From: QQUD01 sp039029915
GTDB lineage: Bacteria > Chloroflexota > Anaerolineae > Promineifilales > Promineifilaceae
DNA length: 38,822 nt
Assembly (NCBI GenBank): GCA_039029915.1
Contig: JBCCFD010000015.1
Coordinates: 1 to 38,822 of the forward strand
Direction: 5' to 3'
Below are positions 24,390 through 31,957 of the stretch, in pieces; within the stretch, counting starts at the first letter, position 1; each line of letters opens with the position of its first letter. The notes below the pieces were generated by a model. The model was not told where the DNA came from and ran no database searches. It saw only the letters and a program-made list of their open reading frames with translations. The position numbers and the translations under genes were made by a program.

Positions 24390-25073
24390 ATGATCCAAGC
24401 ATCTACAGCAAATAAAACAATTGTCCAAAAAGAACAAGTAGCACAACAATCAGTCGGAAATGAAGCATATTCTGCTGGCCGTTTGGCCAAAGCTACTTTC
24501 GATTATGCGGTTACATTACCTGGTCTTCTCTTTATTGCGCCCTTATTTTTAATTTTATCTTTATTAGTCAAACTTGATTCACCAGGACCCATTTTTTATC
24601 GCCGCCGCGTTGTTGGGCTAAACGGCCGTATCTTTTACGCCTTCAAATTCCGAACCATGTACATCAATGGGGATGAAATTTTGGCCCGTCACCCTAAACT
24701 ACGCGCTGAATTAAACAAAAACTATAAACTTAAGTGCGACCCACGCGTCACCCGAGTTGGCAACTTCCTCCGCAAATTCAGCTTAGATGAATTGCCGCAG
24801 CTCTTCAACGTTCTGATGCGCGACATGTCTTTGATTGGCCCTCGCATGATTACACCCGAAGAAGTCAGCAAATATGGCGAACATGGCGAAAAATTACTCA
24901 CCGTCATGCCAGGTCTTTCCGGCTTGTGGCAAGTTAGCGGACGTTCAGATGTTTGCTACGACGAACGCGTTGAGCTCGATATGCAATATATCGATAACTG
25001 GTCAGTCGCTGAAGACTTTAAAATCCTCCTAAAAACACCAATGGTTGTTCTCAAAGGGGACGGTGCTTACTAA
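24390..25073 (+). CDS. Polyprenyl-phosphate sugar-1-phosphate transferase (WcaJ/PglC type)
   Basis: This bacterial sugar transferase (227 residues) starts exopolysaccharide or O-antigen-like glycan assembly by moving a sugar phosphate onto undecaprenyl phosphate. It has one N-terminal hydrophobic helix (about 40-65). The catalytic core motifs are FKFRTM (about residues 91-96), RVTRVGNFLRKFSLDELPQLFNVL, MSLIGPR and PGLSGLWQVSGRS. It lacks the multi-TM N-terminal half of full WcaJ, so it is of the short PglC-like class. AAGGAAG lies seven bases before the ATG. No other glycan-assembly genes follow, so it may serve a cluster elsewhere. Confidence 0.92.
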   Translation: MIQASTANKTIVQKEQVAQQSVGNEAYSAGRLAKATFDYAVTLPGLLFIAPLFLILSLLVKLDSPGPIFYRRRVVGLNGRIFYAFKFRTMYINGDEILARHPKLRAELNKNYKLKCDPRVTRVGNFLRKFSLDELPQLFNVLMRDMSLIGPRMITPEEVSKYGEHGEKLLTVMPGLSGLWQVSGRSDVCYDERVELDMQYIDNWSVAEDFKILLKTPMVVLKGDGAY

Positions 25074-25096
25074 AAACCTAATTGTTCGACCTTTAT

Positions 25097-25151
25097 GTGT
25101 TCCGAGGTTTCTAATTTGAAAACCTCTTAGATAAAAGCTTTGGAACCTCAA
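25097..25151. repeat. GTTCC-type intergenic palindromic element, copy 3
   Basis: Read on the minus strand, this element (GAGGTTCCAAAGC ... AAACCTCGGAACACA) matches 34144-34202 along its whole length with scattered changes. It therefore belongs to the same family in opposite orientation. Arms GTTCCGAGG and a near-inverse are imperfect. It follows the sugar transferase stop. Confidence 0.7.
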
Positions 25152-25164
25152 ATAAACAAGTTAC

Positions 25165-25197
25165 AAGCTCCTTACTGATTGGTGAGGAGCTTTTTTT
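25165..25197 (+). terminator. Intrinsic terminator after the sugar transferase
   Basis: AGCTCCT (25166-25172) pairs with AGGAGCT (25185-25191), extended weakly inward, followed by a seven-T run. Confidence 0.85.
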
Positions 25198-25250
25198 ATA
25201 TCATCATGGAAGATGTTTGGCATGATTACAACCGTTCCTGAAAAACTGCG

Positions 25251-25256
25251 TATAAT
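25251..25256 (+). promoter_or_regulatory. Candidate -10 box TATAAT
   Basis: A consensus TATAAT lies 52 bases before the ATG at 25308. No good -35 is spaced 16-18 bases upstream (TTACAA is at about 19), so it is only a candidate. Confidence 0.4.
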
Positions 25257-25307
25257 ATTCATAACCAAATGTGGAGGCGTTTGGAAAATTTATTTTGGAG
25301 AATTCAA

Positions 25308-25922
25308 ATGAATAATGCGCACGAGCACGTTTTGCAAATGTTGCAAGACGGTAAGATTAGTGCGGAAGATGCTGAAAAGCTACTAACCGCGCTTGATGTT
25401 TCCGAACAACCGCCCCACGATGATGAGCAATCGCTCACTGGTGATGTCATTCCGACAAATCCAGATCCCCCTAATTTTGATTGGTTCCGAACCTTTTGGC
25501 GTGTCCCGTTTTTTGTCAGCGCAGCATTTTCACTGCTTTTTGGTCTTTGGCTACGTTCAGTGTATCAAAGCTCAGGCGGTGCAGTCACTTTTGGCTTTAT
25601 CTGCTTGTGGAGCTTTTTTATGCTGTCTTTGGTGGCAACGGCCGTTTCCTTCTTATCCCGCCAATCCCCCTGGCTTCATCTGAGGGTTAAACCCAATAAC
25701 GGGCCTCGCTTGCGCCTCAGTTTCCCCCTCCCAGTGAGAATTGCCTCCGTGGGAATTTCGTTTGCCCAAGGCTTTGTGCCTAACTCCGAAAAGGCCAATC
25801 TTGAAGTGGTGGCTGGCTTCTTACAAGGCGCCCGCGAAAGCTTAACCAATGGTGAAGTAGACCCCATCTTTATTGATGTAGATGATGATGACGGTGACCA
25901 AGTACAGGTGTTTATCGGCTAA
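25308..25922 (+). CDS. Small membrane protein with SHOCT-like N-terminal helix pair
   Basis: I chose the ATG at 25308, with GGAG seven bases upstream, over an upstream ATG at 25269 lacking a site. The first 35 residues (HEHVLQMLQDGKISAEDAEKLLTALD) match the short SHOCT-like helical motif found at the N-terminus of YvlB-type proteins. Two hydrophobic segments (about 62-83 and 90-112) follow, then a C-terminal part with LRLSFPLPVRIASVGISFAQG and an acidic DVDDDDGD stretch. The function is unknown; such motifs are proposed to act in membrane stress systems. It precedes a DUF58 gene by two bases, suggesting an operon. Confidence 0.8.
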   Translation: MNNAHEHVLQMLQDGKISAEDAEKLLTALDVSEQPPHDDEQSLTGDVIPTNPDPPNFDWFRTFWRVPFFVSAAFSLLFGLWLRSVYQSSGGAVTFGFICLWSFFMLSLVATAVSFLSRQSPWLHLRVKPNNGPRLRLSFPLPVRIASVGISFAQGFVPNSEKANLEVVAGFLQGARESLTNGEVDPIFIDVDDDDGDQVQVFIG

Positions 25923-25924
25923 AT

Positions 25925-27265
25925 ATGCAAGCAACTCGGCTTATTCCAACCCCTCGGCTATTGCTCCTTTTTACTGCCCCCCCCTTGTTGTGGGCGGCTT
26001 CAGGCTCAGTGCGCGGGTTGGTTGTTGTAGGATGGTTGGCTTTATTTACGGCCGTTGCCGTTATAATTTATGACTTCCAAAATTCGGTTCGAGCTGAACA
26101 AATCCATATTTCACGGGAACACAATCGGAAACTGGCGATTCGGGAAGATAATCCGGTCTCTTTAATCATTCAGAATGATTCACCATATCGTCTCACCATT
26201 AGCCTCAAAGACGGCGTGCCAGCCGCCTTTCGTGGTGGTCAGTTAAGCAAATCGCTATCCACAGAAATCGAAGGGTATGCTCAAAAAAAGCTCAGCTATC
26301 AAATCAAACCCACACGCCGAGGCGAGTATGGTCTCGGTCCAGTCCACGCACGCTGGTTATCGAATTGGAAGCTTTTTTATCGGCAAGCCAATTTTTCTAT
26401 TATTACAGATGCCAAAGTGTATCCAAGCCTCTTGCAAATCAAGCTTTATGAGCAGTTAATCCGGAAGGGCAACTCGATGTATGCTGGGTCACGACGGTAT
26501 AACTTCTCAGGAGATGGTGGGGAGTTTGAACAACTGCGGGACTATATGCCAGATGATGATTATCGGCGCATCTCATGGACAGCAACAGCGAAATACGGCC
26601 GTCCCATTACGATGGAGTTCGCCCCTGAGAGAAGCCAAAATATCATGATTGTGGTCGACACGGGGCGACGCATGCTTTCCCGCCCTCTTGGTGAAGCCCG
26701 CACAACTCGCCTCGACCTGATCATCAACGCAGTGCTCATGTTTAGCTATGTCGCCTTGTCTCGTTCAGATCGAGTGGGGTTGCTCACCTTCGACAAAAAG
26801 GTGCATCGCTACTTGTCCCCTCAAAGCGGCATGGGCCAATTTTACCGAATGGTTGAGTCCATGCATGATGTTGAAGCCAGCCTTGAAGAGCCAGATTACG
26901 GGAATGCACTCCGATTTTTGCAGGCCAATCGTCAAAACCGCTCGATGGTGCTCATGATGACTGACCCCACAGGCCAAGAAGCAGCGCAAGGGTTGATTGA
27001 ACATTTGGGGGCGTTTTATCCACGACATTTGCCAATTTGCGTGGTTTTAAGTGACCCCGCAGTTTTGGATGCGGCAGGCAGACGGCCGTATTCACTCGAT
27101 GCCATTTACCAGCGGGCTGTGGCTGACCAAATCATGACAGAACGCCAGCTTTGGCTCTCTCGCCTCAACCAGCGCGGCGTCCAAACGCTCGATGTTCCGG
27201 CGTACGAATTGACAGCTTCTGTCATTAATCGGTATTTAGAACTGAAGGATTCAGGGCGGTTTTAG
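25925..27265 (+). CDS. DUF58-domain membrane protein
   Basis: The 446-residue protein has two N-terminal transmembrane helices (about residues 8-50) and a beta-rich periplasmic-like part. The DUF58 signature FEQLRDYMPDDDYRRISWTATAKYGRPI lies at about residues 196-224. A von Willebrand A-like region follows with IMIVVDTGRRM. DUF58 proteins usually sit next to MoxR AAA ATPases and transglutaminase-like proteins, which are not seen here. The role is likely as a membrane chaperone or assembly platform. It is coupled with the SHOCT-like protein two bases upstream. Confidence 0.9.
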   Translation: MQATRLIPTPRLLLLFTAPPLLWAASGSVRGLVVVGWLALFTAVAVIIYDFQNSVRAEQIHISREHNRKLAIREDNPVSLIIQNDSPYRLTISLKDGVPAAFRGGQLSKSLSTEIEGYAQKKLSYQIKPTRRGEYGLGPVHARWLSNWKLFYRQANFSIITDAKVYPSLLQIKLYEQLIRKGNSMYAGSRRYNFSGDGGEFEQLRDYMPDDDYRRISWTATAKYGRPITMEFAPERSQNIMIVVDTGRRMLSRPLGEARTTRLDLIINAVLMFSYVALSRSDRVGLLTFDKKVHRYLSPQSGMGQFYRMVESMHDVEASLEEPDYGNALRFLQANRQNRSMVLMMTDPTGQEAAQGLIEHLGAFYPRHLPICVVLSDPAVLDAAGRRPYSLDAIYQRAVADQIMTERQLWLSRLNQRGVQTLDVPAYELTASVINRYLELKDSGRF

Positions 27266-27321
27266 ACAGGTAGCATGGAGCAAGAGGCAAGTTCTAGGTT
27301 ACAAGTAGCCATGGCCGATCA

Positions 27322-27361
27322 CCCTAATAACCAATAACAAATAACAAATCCCCAGTCCCCA
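27322..27361. repeat. Composite heptamer-type repeat, left flank of the epimerase gene
   Basis: CTAATAACCAATAACAAATA then AATCCCCAGTCCCCAACCC. Its complement closely matches the composite repeat at 28430-28472 (GGGGATTTGTTATTGGTTAT core), so the two flank the epimerase gene as inverted copies. Confidence 0.75.
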
Positions 27362-27370
27362 ACCCACATC

Positions 27371-28369
27371 TTACAGCATCCCCACGTCCTTAAACCACGC
27401 TTCAGTTTTCGCCATGCCATCGGGGATCGAGGTGCGAATTTGATAGCCAAGCAGGGATTCCGCTTTGGTCGCTGGGTATTCCACTTTGAGCTTGTATCGC
27501 TTGAGGCGGTCACGGTTGATTGGAAGCTTAAGGTTAAAGAGTTTGTTAATCACAACGAGGCTGCTGGCCGCCCAGTAGGGTAAGCGGCGGGGGTTTTTCT
27601 TGCACATATCGCCATAGTGACCAAAAAATTGGTTGAAGGTGATCGCAGGTTCGCACATGTTGAACGCTTCACCCTCTGCTTTAGGATGAACGGCCGTTAA
27701 CAACAGGCCATCTATCAAATTATCAATAAAAATAGGATACGTGTGGCCCAGCCCATCTCCAAAAATAACGGGCGTTCCCTTCTGAACCAGTTTGAGCATC
27801 CCCACACTCCACCCGTCTGAACGCGGTCCGTAAACCATGCCGGGTCGCACAACTGTTAATTCAACCCCTAGCTCTTTTGCCAGTTTAAGTCCGTTGATTT
27901 CGCCAATCGCTTTGGTACGGCCGTAAGTTTCCCATTGTTCAGTATCGAGCGGGTGAGTCTCATCAATATCGTTGCGCTGAGGCCAACCGTATGAGGCAAT
28001 ACTGCTTACCAACACAATGCGCCCTACCCCTAGCTCTTTTGCTAACTTCACAATCATCTCGGTTGCCGTCACGTTTATAGCATAGGCGCGCTCATCGCCT
28101 CCTTCTCGTCCCAGCCAGGCGGCCACGTGAAAGACAATGTCTTGGTCGGTCATCGCTTGACGCATGCCGGTCTCATCGAGCAAATCAACTTTTTGGAGCG
28201 TAACGGCCGTTTCTTTTAAAAAAGGTACCTTCTCTAAGCTTCGCCCCGTGCCCGTGACAATAGCGCCTTCTTCTGCTGCCAACCTTTGTGCCAACCGTCC
28301 GCCAATAAACCCTGTGGCTCCTGTAACTAAGGTGCGTTTTCCATGAAGTTGATGATTAATTATGGTCAT
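27371..28369 (-). CDS. NAD(P)-dependent epimerase/dehydratase (extended SDR)
   Basis: The 332-residue protein has the Rossmann motif TGATGFIG near the N-terminus (about residues 16-23). Its catalytic YGRTK (Tyr and Lys about 150-155) and the upstream VSSIASYG fit the extended SDR or 3-beta-HSD-like class. The C-terminus has the PINRDRLKRYKLKVEYPATKAESLLGYQI region common in sugar-nucleotide or sterol-type epimerases. The substrate is not readable. It ends the apparent tet-men operon but is separated from menE by 101 bases containing heptamer repeats, so co-transcription is uncertain. No Shine-Dalgarno sequence is visible. Confidence 0.85.
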   Translation of the reverse strand: MTIINHQLHGKRTLVTGATGFIGGRLAQRLAAEEGAIVTGTGRSLEKVPFLKETAVTLQKVDLLDETGMRQAMTDQDIVFHVAAWLGREGGDERAYAINVTATEMIVKLAKELGVGRIVLVSSIASYGWPQRNDIDETHPLDTEQWETYGRTKAIGEINGLKLAKELGVELTVVRPGMVYGPRSDGWSVGMLKLVQKGTPVIFGDGLGHTYPIFIDNLIDGLLLTAVHPKAEGEAFNMCEPAITFNQFFGHYGDMCKKNPRRLPYWAASSLVVINKLFNLKLPINRDRLKRYKLKVEYPATKAESLLGYQIRTSIPDGMAKTEAWFKDVGML

Positions 28370-28419
28370 GAGGAGATTGTAGCGGAAGGGAGGCAGGGAG
28401 CAAGGGGTGGGTGAATGGG

Positions 28420-28472
28420 GATTAGGGATTAGGGATTGGGGATTGGGGATTTGTTATTGGTTATTGGTTATT
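28420..28472. repeat. Composite heptamer repeat GGGATTA/GGGATTG plus GTTATTG
   Basis: Repeats of GGGATTAGGGATT and GGGGATTGGGGATT run directly into TTGTTATTGGTTATTGGTTA. This resembles the short tandem heptamers (STRR) known from cyanobacteria. It overlaps the stop of menE on its far side. Confidence 0.85.
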
Positions 28473-30057
28473 ATGAATCCAGTAGCTCCTTGACCCGCTT
28501 GCGGTGTATTTTTCCTGAGCCAGTTAGAGGCAAAGCATCGGTGAACTGAATGTGACGCGGTTGCTTGTAGCCTGCAAGCTGTTTACGGCCGTATGCTGAA
28601 AGCGTTTCTGTATCCACACATTGATTATTTTCGAGCACAATCATAGCGGCGACCAGCTCGCCCCATTCCGCACTGGGGATACCCGCGACGCAAATTTCCT
28701 TAATCGCTGGATGGCTTTTTAGCACTTTTTCAACCTCAGCAGGGTACACATTTTCGCCCCCTGTCACAATGATGTCGCTCCGACGCTGTACGAGCCACAA
28801 GTCTCCATCTTCATCCAGATACCCCACGTCACCTGAATAGAGCTCACCGTCTTGGATCGTTTCGACCGTGGCCTGTTCATTGGCAAAGTAGCCCTGCATA
28901 ACAGTTCGGCCGGAAACCACAACCTCGCCAATTTTGTTTACGGGCAGGGAACGGCCGTTTTTATCGACAATCCGTACATTGCTAAACATTATCGGTTTGC
29001 CCACGCTTCCCGGTTTCTTGGCGGTATCTTCTGGGGTCTGTGTTGCCACCTGAGACGCGGCTTCTGTGAGGCCATAGGTTGTTGAGACGATTGGAGGCTT
29101 GGGGGCTGCTATTTTTTGTCCTTTGCCTTCAACATTCTTCCTTTCTAAGCGATTCGCTTGCTCCACAAGCGCTGGTGAAGCCGCTGCCCCGCCAACCAAG
29201 ATCAGTCGGAGCGTATCTGGCCAGTAATCACGCGTTTCCAGCAGTCGATACAACATCGTAGGCACTACCGAAATCATTGTACCGCCGTGCACGTCGAGGC
29301 TGTGATTAATGGCATCTAAGTCGAACTTTTGATGGAGGATAACGGCCGTTCCGTACAAGCAGCTGCGAAAAATCACCGCTAAGCCCCCAACGTGATACAG
29401 TGGTAAACAGCTCACCCACCGATCATCGGGCAGCAACCCCAGCCGGTAGGCTGACGCATTGGCGCTCCAAATATGGTTTTCAAAAGTCAGTACAACACCC
29501 TTGGGGTTACCCGTGGTGCCAGAGGTGAAAACGATGGCTTGGGGGGATTGGAGATTAAGAGATTGAGAGATTGGGCGATTGGGCGTCGATTCTTGGTCAT
29601 CGGGTAATTGGGAAGTTTGTTGATTAGTTGATTGGGAATTGGTCGTTGGCAATTGGGGTTTTTGGATTGTTAGCGTCTTATAGCCAATAGCGTCCCAAGC
29701 CCCACTTCCCAATCTCTGAGCCTCAGTCCCTAGTCCCCAATCTCCAGCCCCATCATGAACCAGCCAATCCGCCTGCGTATGCGCCAATTGCCAAGAAAGC
29801 TCAGCCGACGTAAGGCGCAGATTGAGCGGCACAAGCGTCATTTGTAGGCGGGCAACAGCATGGACAAGGCAAACGGCCGTTTCGGTCGCGGGCATCAGCA
29901 TAGCCACTAGCTCACCGGCTTTGGCTCCGGCCTCGATGAGCTGATGGCAGACATCATTCGTCATTTGGTCAAGCTCAGCATAGTCCCAGGCATTATTTTC
30001 AAAAATAAGGGCCAGCTTGCTTGGCGTGGCTTTTGCCCTATCTCGTAACCAATCCAT
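28471..30057 (-). CDS. menE: 2-succinylbenzoate-CoA ligase MenE, carrying a repeat-derived insert
   Basis: This AMP-forming ligase of menaquinone synthesis joins CoA to o-succinylbenzoate. The ATP signature FTSGTTGNPKGVVLT, YGLTEAAS and the C-terminal lysine motif GSGKIHRKR are intact. At 528 residues it is longer than the usual 450-490. An extra, low-complexity segment of about 70 residues (between ADWLVHDGAG and SPQAIVFTSG) lies just before the ATP motif. It is encoded by repeat-like DNA at 29523-29765. The start ATG overlaps the menD stop by one base (TGATG), so the two are coupled. Confidence 0.93.
   Translation of the reverse strand: MDWLRDRAKATPSKLALIFENNAWDYAELDQMTNDVCHQLIEAGAKAGELVAMLMPATETAVCLVHAVARLQMTLVPLNLRLTSAELSWQLAHTQADWLVHDGAGDWGLGTEAQRLGSGAWDAIGYKTLTIQKPQLPTTNSQSTNQQTSQLPDDQESTPNRPISQSLNLQSPQAIVFTSGTTGNPKGVVLTFENHIWSANASAYRLGLLPDDRWVSCLPLYHVGGLAVIFRSCLYGTAVILHQKFDLDAINHSLDVHGGTMISVVPTMLYRLLETRDYWPDTLRLILVGGAAASPALVEQANRLERKNVEGKGQKIAAPKPPIVSTTYGLTEAASQVATQTPEDTAKKPGSVGKPIMFSNVRIVDKNGRSLPVNKIGEVVVSGRTVMQGYFANEQATVETIQDGELYSGDVGYLDEDGDLWLVQRRSDIIVTGGENVYPAEVEKVLKSHPAIKEICVAGIPSAEWGELVAAMIVLENNQCVDTETLSAYGRKQLAGYKQPRHIQFTDALPLTGSGKIHRKRVKELLDS
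29523..29765. repeat. Degenerate heptamer repeats inside menE coding sequence
   Basis: GATTGGAGATTAAGAGATTG- and GATTGGGCGATTGGGCG-type units cluster at 29525-29640. CCCAATCTCTGAGCC and CCCCAATCTCCAGCC cluster at 29700-29765. They match intergenic repeats at 28420 and 35156 in style and are translated in frame as Gly/Trp/Leu or Ser/Gln/Thr-rich peptide. Confidence 0.7.
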
Positions 30058-31856
30058 CAGCTATGCTTCATCCTTTTGATTTCTTCCTTGAGCATTGAAT
30101 TAATTTCTTTACGAATGCGTTCATCTTCGTTCCCATTCGTCATTAGTTCGATAACAGACGGTGCCGAGCGATTGAGATGCGTTTGGAGTGCAGCTTGGAA
30201 TGCGGAACGGCCGTTTGCATCCAGTACGATTCTCTCAAAACCTAGACCATACATGCGAATCACCGGTTCAAAATCAAGCTGGTGGGGTGTGATAAACAGC
30301 TTTGTAAAAGGTGGTTCAAATTTAGAAACGGGGAGACGATTAAAAATCCCACCTCCGTTGTTATTAATTAGCACAACAGTTATGTCAAGCTCTACATCTT
30401 GATCCAGCAACCGCTTTACATAAAGCAAGCCGTTGAGATCATGATAAAACGTAACGTCTCCAATCACCAAAATGAGCTTTTTGCCAGACCCCACGTGCAT
30501 ACCAAGTGCTGTTGAGATATTGCCATCAATCCCGCTGGCCCCACGACTAGCATAAGCATCAATCGCTTTTGATGTCGCGAACCCATATTGATCCAAATGG
30601 CGGATTGGCAAACTATTGCCCATAAACAAAAGCGAATCGTCAGGCATCGCCTGCAACACATCAGTCACACAACTACCGTCAAAATGATCATCGGCCAAAA
30701 CGTTTTGGAGGAAATCAATTGACTTTATGTCAATTTTCTGCAGTAGCCATTTGAAAGTTTCAGCTAGCAGGTCACCCTGTCGCCCTGTCGCTCCTTCGCC
30801 ATCTCGCCTATCGCTCAACAGATCACAAACGGCCGTTTCATCCACCTGCAAAAACCAGTTCACGAGATGACTGTCATCTGCCCAAACGCCATTTTGCCGA
30901 ATATGAATGCGGTGTTTGGCCTCAGCCTTTGTTAAGTAATCATTGAGCCATTTTGAAATGGGCACGGCGCCAAAACGGATAATCACGTCCGGGCTTTCAA
31001 TGGACATGGGCGCCTGCATAAATGTTTCGTAGCTGGAAATAACGGCCGTGTTTTCCACCCAAGGCCCATATCGCACGCCAGACGTCGGATCAGCAAAAAT
31101 AGGATAGCCAGTTCGTCGCGAAAGCGCCGCTACGGCCTCAGGAAATTCACCATCAGGACAGCGCGGCCCACAAACAAGAATGCCATTTGGATGTTCTTCA
31201 ACAATCCTGGCGAGTTCATCTAATTGCTCATCCATCGGCAAAATGCGCCCCAAACCAATCCTTGGACCCCAATCTCCAGTCCCCAATCTCCAGTCCCCAA
31301 TCTCCAATTCCCCAGCCCCTGGCTCCAACGGCTTCCGAAACGGGAAATTTACATGCACGACGCCCTTACGCAGGCCATTCGCAGTAGCAAAAGCACGCTG
31401 AGCGGTGGATTGAATATTACGGAGCGCCACAGCTGGGGCGTCAGCCTCAGGTAGCGGAGCATCAACCGCCCACAGCACGTGATCACCGTACAGCTTTACC
31501 TGATCAATTGTTTGGTTGGCCCCACTGTGACGCAACTCATGCGGCCGATCGGCCGTTAGAACCAGAAGCGGCACCTGTGACATGTTGGCCTCAATGATGG
31601 CAGGGAAAAAATTGGCCGCCGCCGAGCCAGAAGTGCAAACCATCGCCACAGGCGTGTCAGTTGCCAACGCTAATCCTAAGGCAAAAAACGCAGCACAACG
31701 CTCGTCCAAATGCAAATGAACTTCAATCTTTTCATGGGCATCAAACGCCAGCGTCAAAGGCGTCGAGCGAGACCCCGGCGCAATGCAAACGTGCCGTAGG
31801 CCAGCTTGAGCGAGGCTTTCTACAAAAAGTGTGGCGTAGTGGGTGTTTGGATTCAT
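30057..31856 (-). CDS. menD: MenD, SEPHCHC synthase of menaquinone synthesis
   Basis: This thiamine-diphosphate enzyme makes 2-succinyl-5-enolpyruvyl-6-hydroxy-3-cyclohexene-1-carboxylate from isochorismate and 2-oxoglutarate. I chose the ATG at 31856 (599 residues, beginning MNPNTHYATLFVESL), which is where MenD homologues begin; upstream codons down to a TTG at 31919 look unlikely. Motifs include APGSRSTPLTLAF at the N-terminus, MGNSLPIRHLDQYG and the diphosphate site GDVTFYHDLNGL. A short Gly/Asp/Trp-rich insert (about residues 176-200, LEIGDWRLGTGDWG) comes from a heptamer-repeat tract. Its stop overlaps the menE start. Confidence 0.93.
   Translation of the reverse strand: MNPNTHYATLFVESLAQAGLRHVCIAPGSRSTPLTLAFDAHEKIEVHLHLDERCAAFFALGLALATDTPVAMVCTSGSAAANFFPAIIEANMSQVPLLVLTADRPHELRHSGANQTIDQVKLYGDHVLWAVDAPLPEADAPAVALRNIQSTAQRAFATANGLRKGVVHVNFPFRKPLEPGAGELEIGDWRLGTGDWGPRIGLGRILPMDEQLDELARIVEEHPNGILVCGPRCPDGEFPEAVAALSRRTGYPIFADPTSGVRYGPWVENTAVISSYETFMQAPMSIESPDVIIRFGAVPISKWLNDYLTKAEAKHRIHIRQNGVWADDSHLVNWFLQVDETAVCDLLSDRRDGEGATGRQGDLLAETFKWLLQKIDIKSIDFLQNVLADDHFDGSCVTDVLQAMPDDSLLFMGNSLPIRHLDQYGFATSKAIDAYASRGASGIDGNISTALGMHVGSGKKLILVIGDVTFYHDLNGLLYVKRLLDQDVELDITVVLINNNGGGIFNRLPVSKFEPPFTKLFITPHQLDFEPVIRMYGLGFERIVLDANGRSAFQAALQTHLNRSAPSVIELMTNGNEDERIRKEINSMLKEEIKRMKHS
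31259..31321. repeat. Tandem heptamer-type repeats inside menD coding sequence
   Basis: CCCCAATCTCCAGT occurs as near-perfect direct repeats at about 31268-31310, followed by CCCCAATCTCCAATTCCCC. On the minus strand it is read in frame as GDWxLGTGDW-like peptide in MenD. Confidence 0.8.
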
Positions 31857-31864
31857 AGGTGGTG

Positions 31865-31921
31865 TATTGGTGATATGGGTATATTGGGCATGACAATTTA
31901 GGGTCATCAATATCACCAATA
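31865..31921. repeat. Perfect 12-bp inverted repeat between menF and menD
   Basis: TATTGGTGATAT (31865-31876) and ATATCACCAATA (31910-31921) are exact inverse copies in the 101-base menF-menD gap. It could form a hairpin in the operon transcript ahead of menD. Confidence 0.7.
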
Positions 31922-31957
31922 TGACTCATATGCCCCATCTCCTGAGTTTAGTTTCGC

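Noticed and set aside
31857..31919. Extended MenD N-terminus
   Set aside because: The extra codons start at a TTG inside an inverted repeat and MenD homologues begin at the ATG at 31856.
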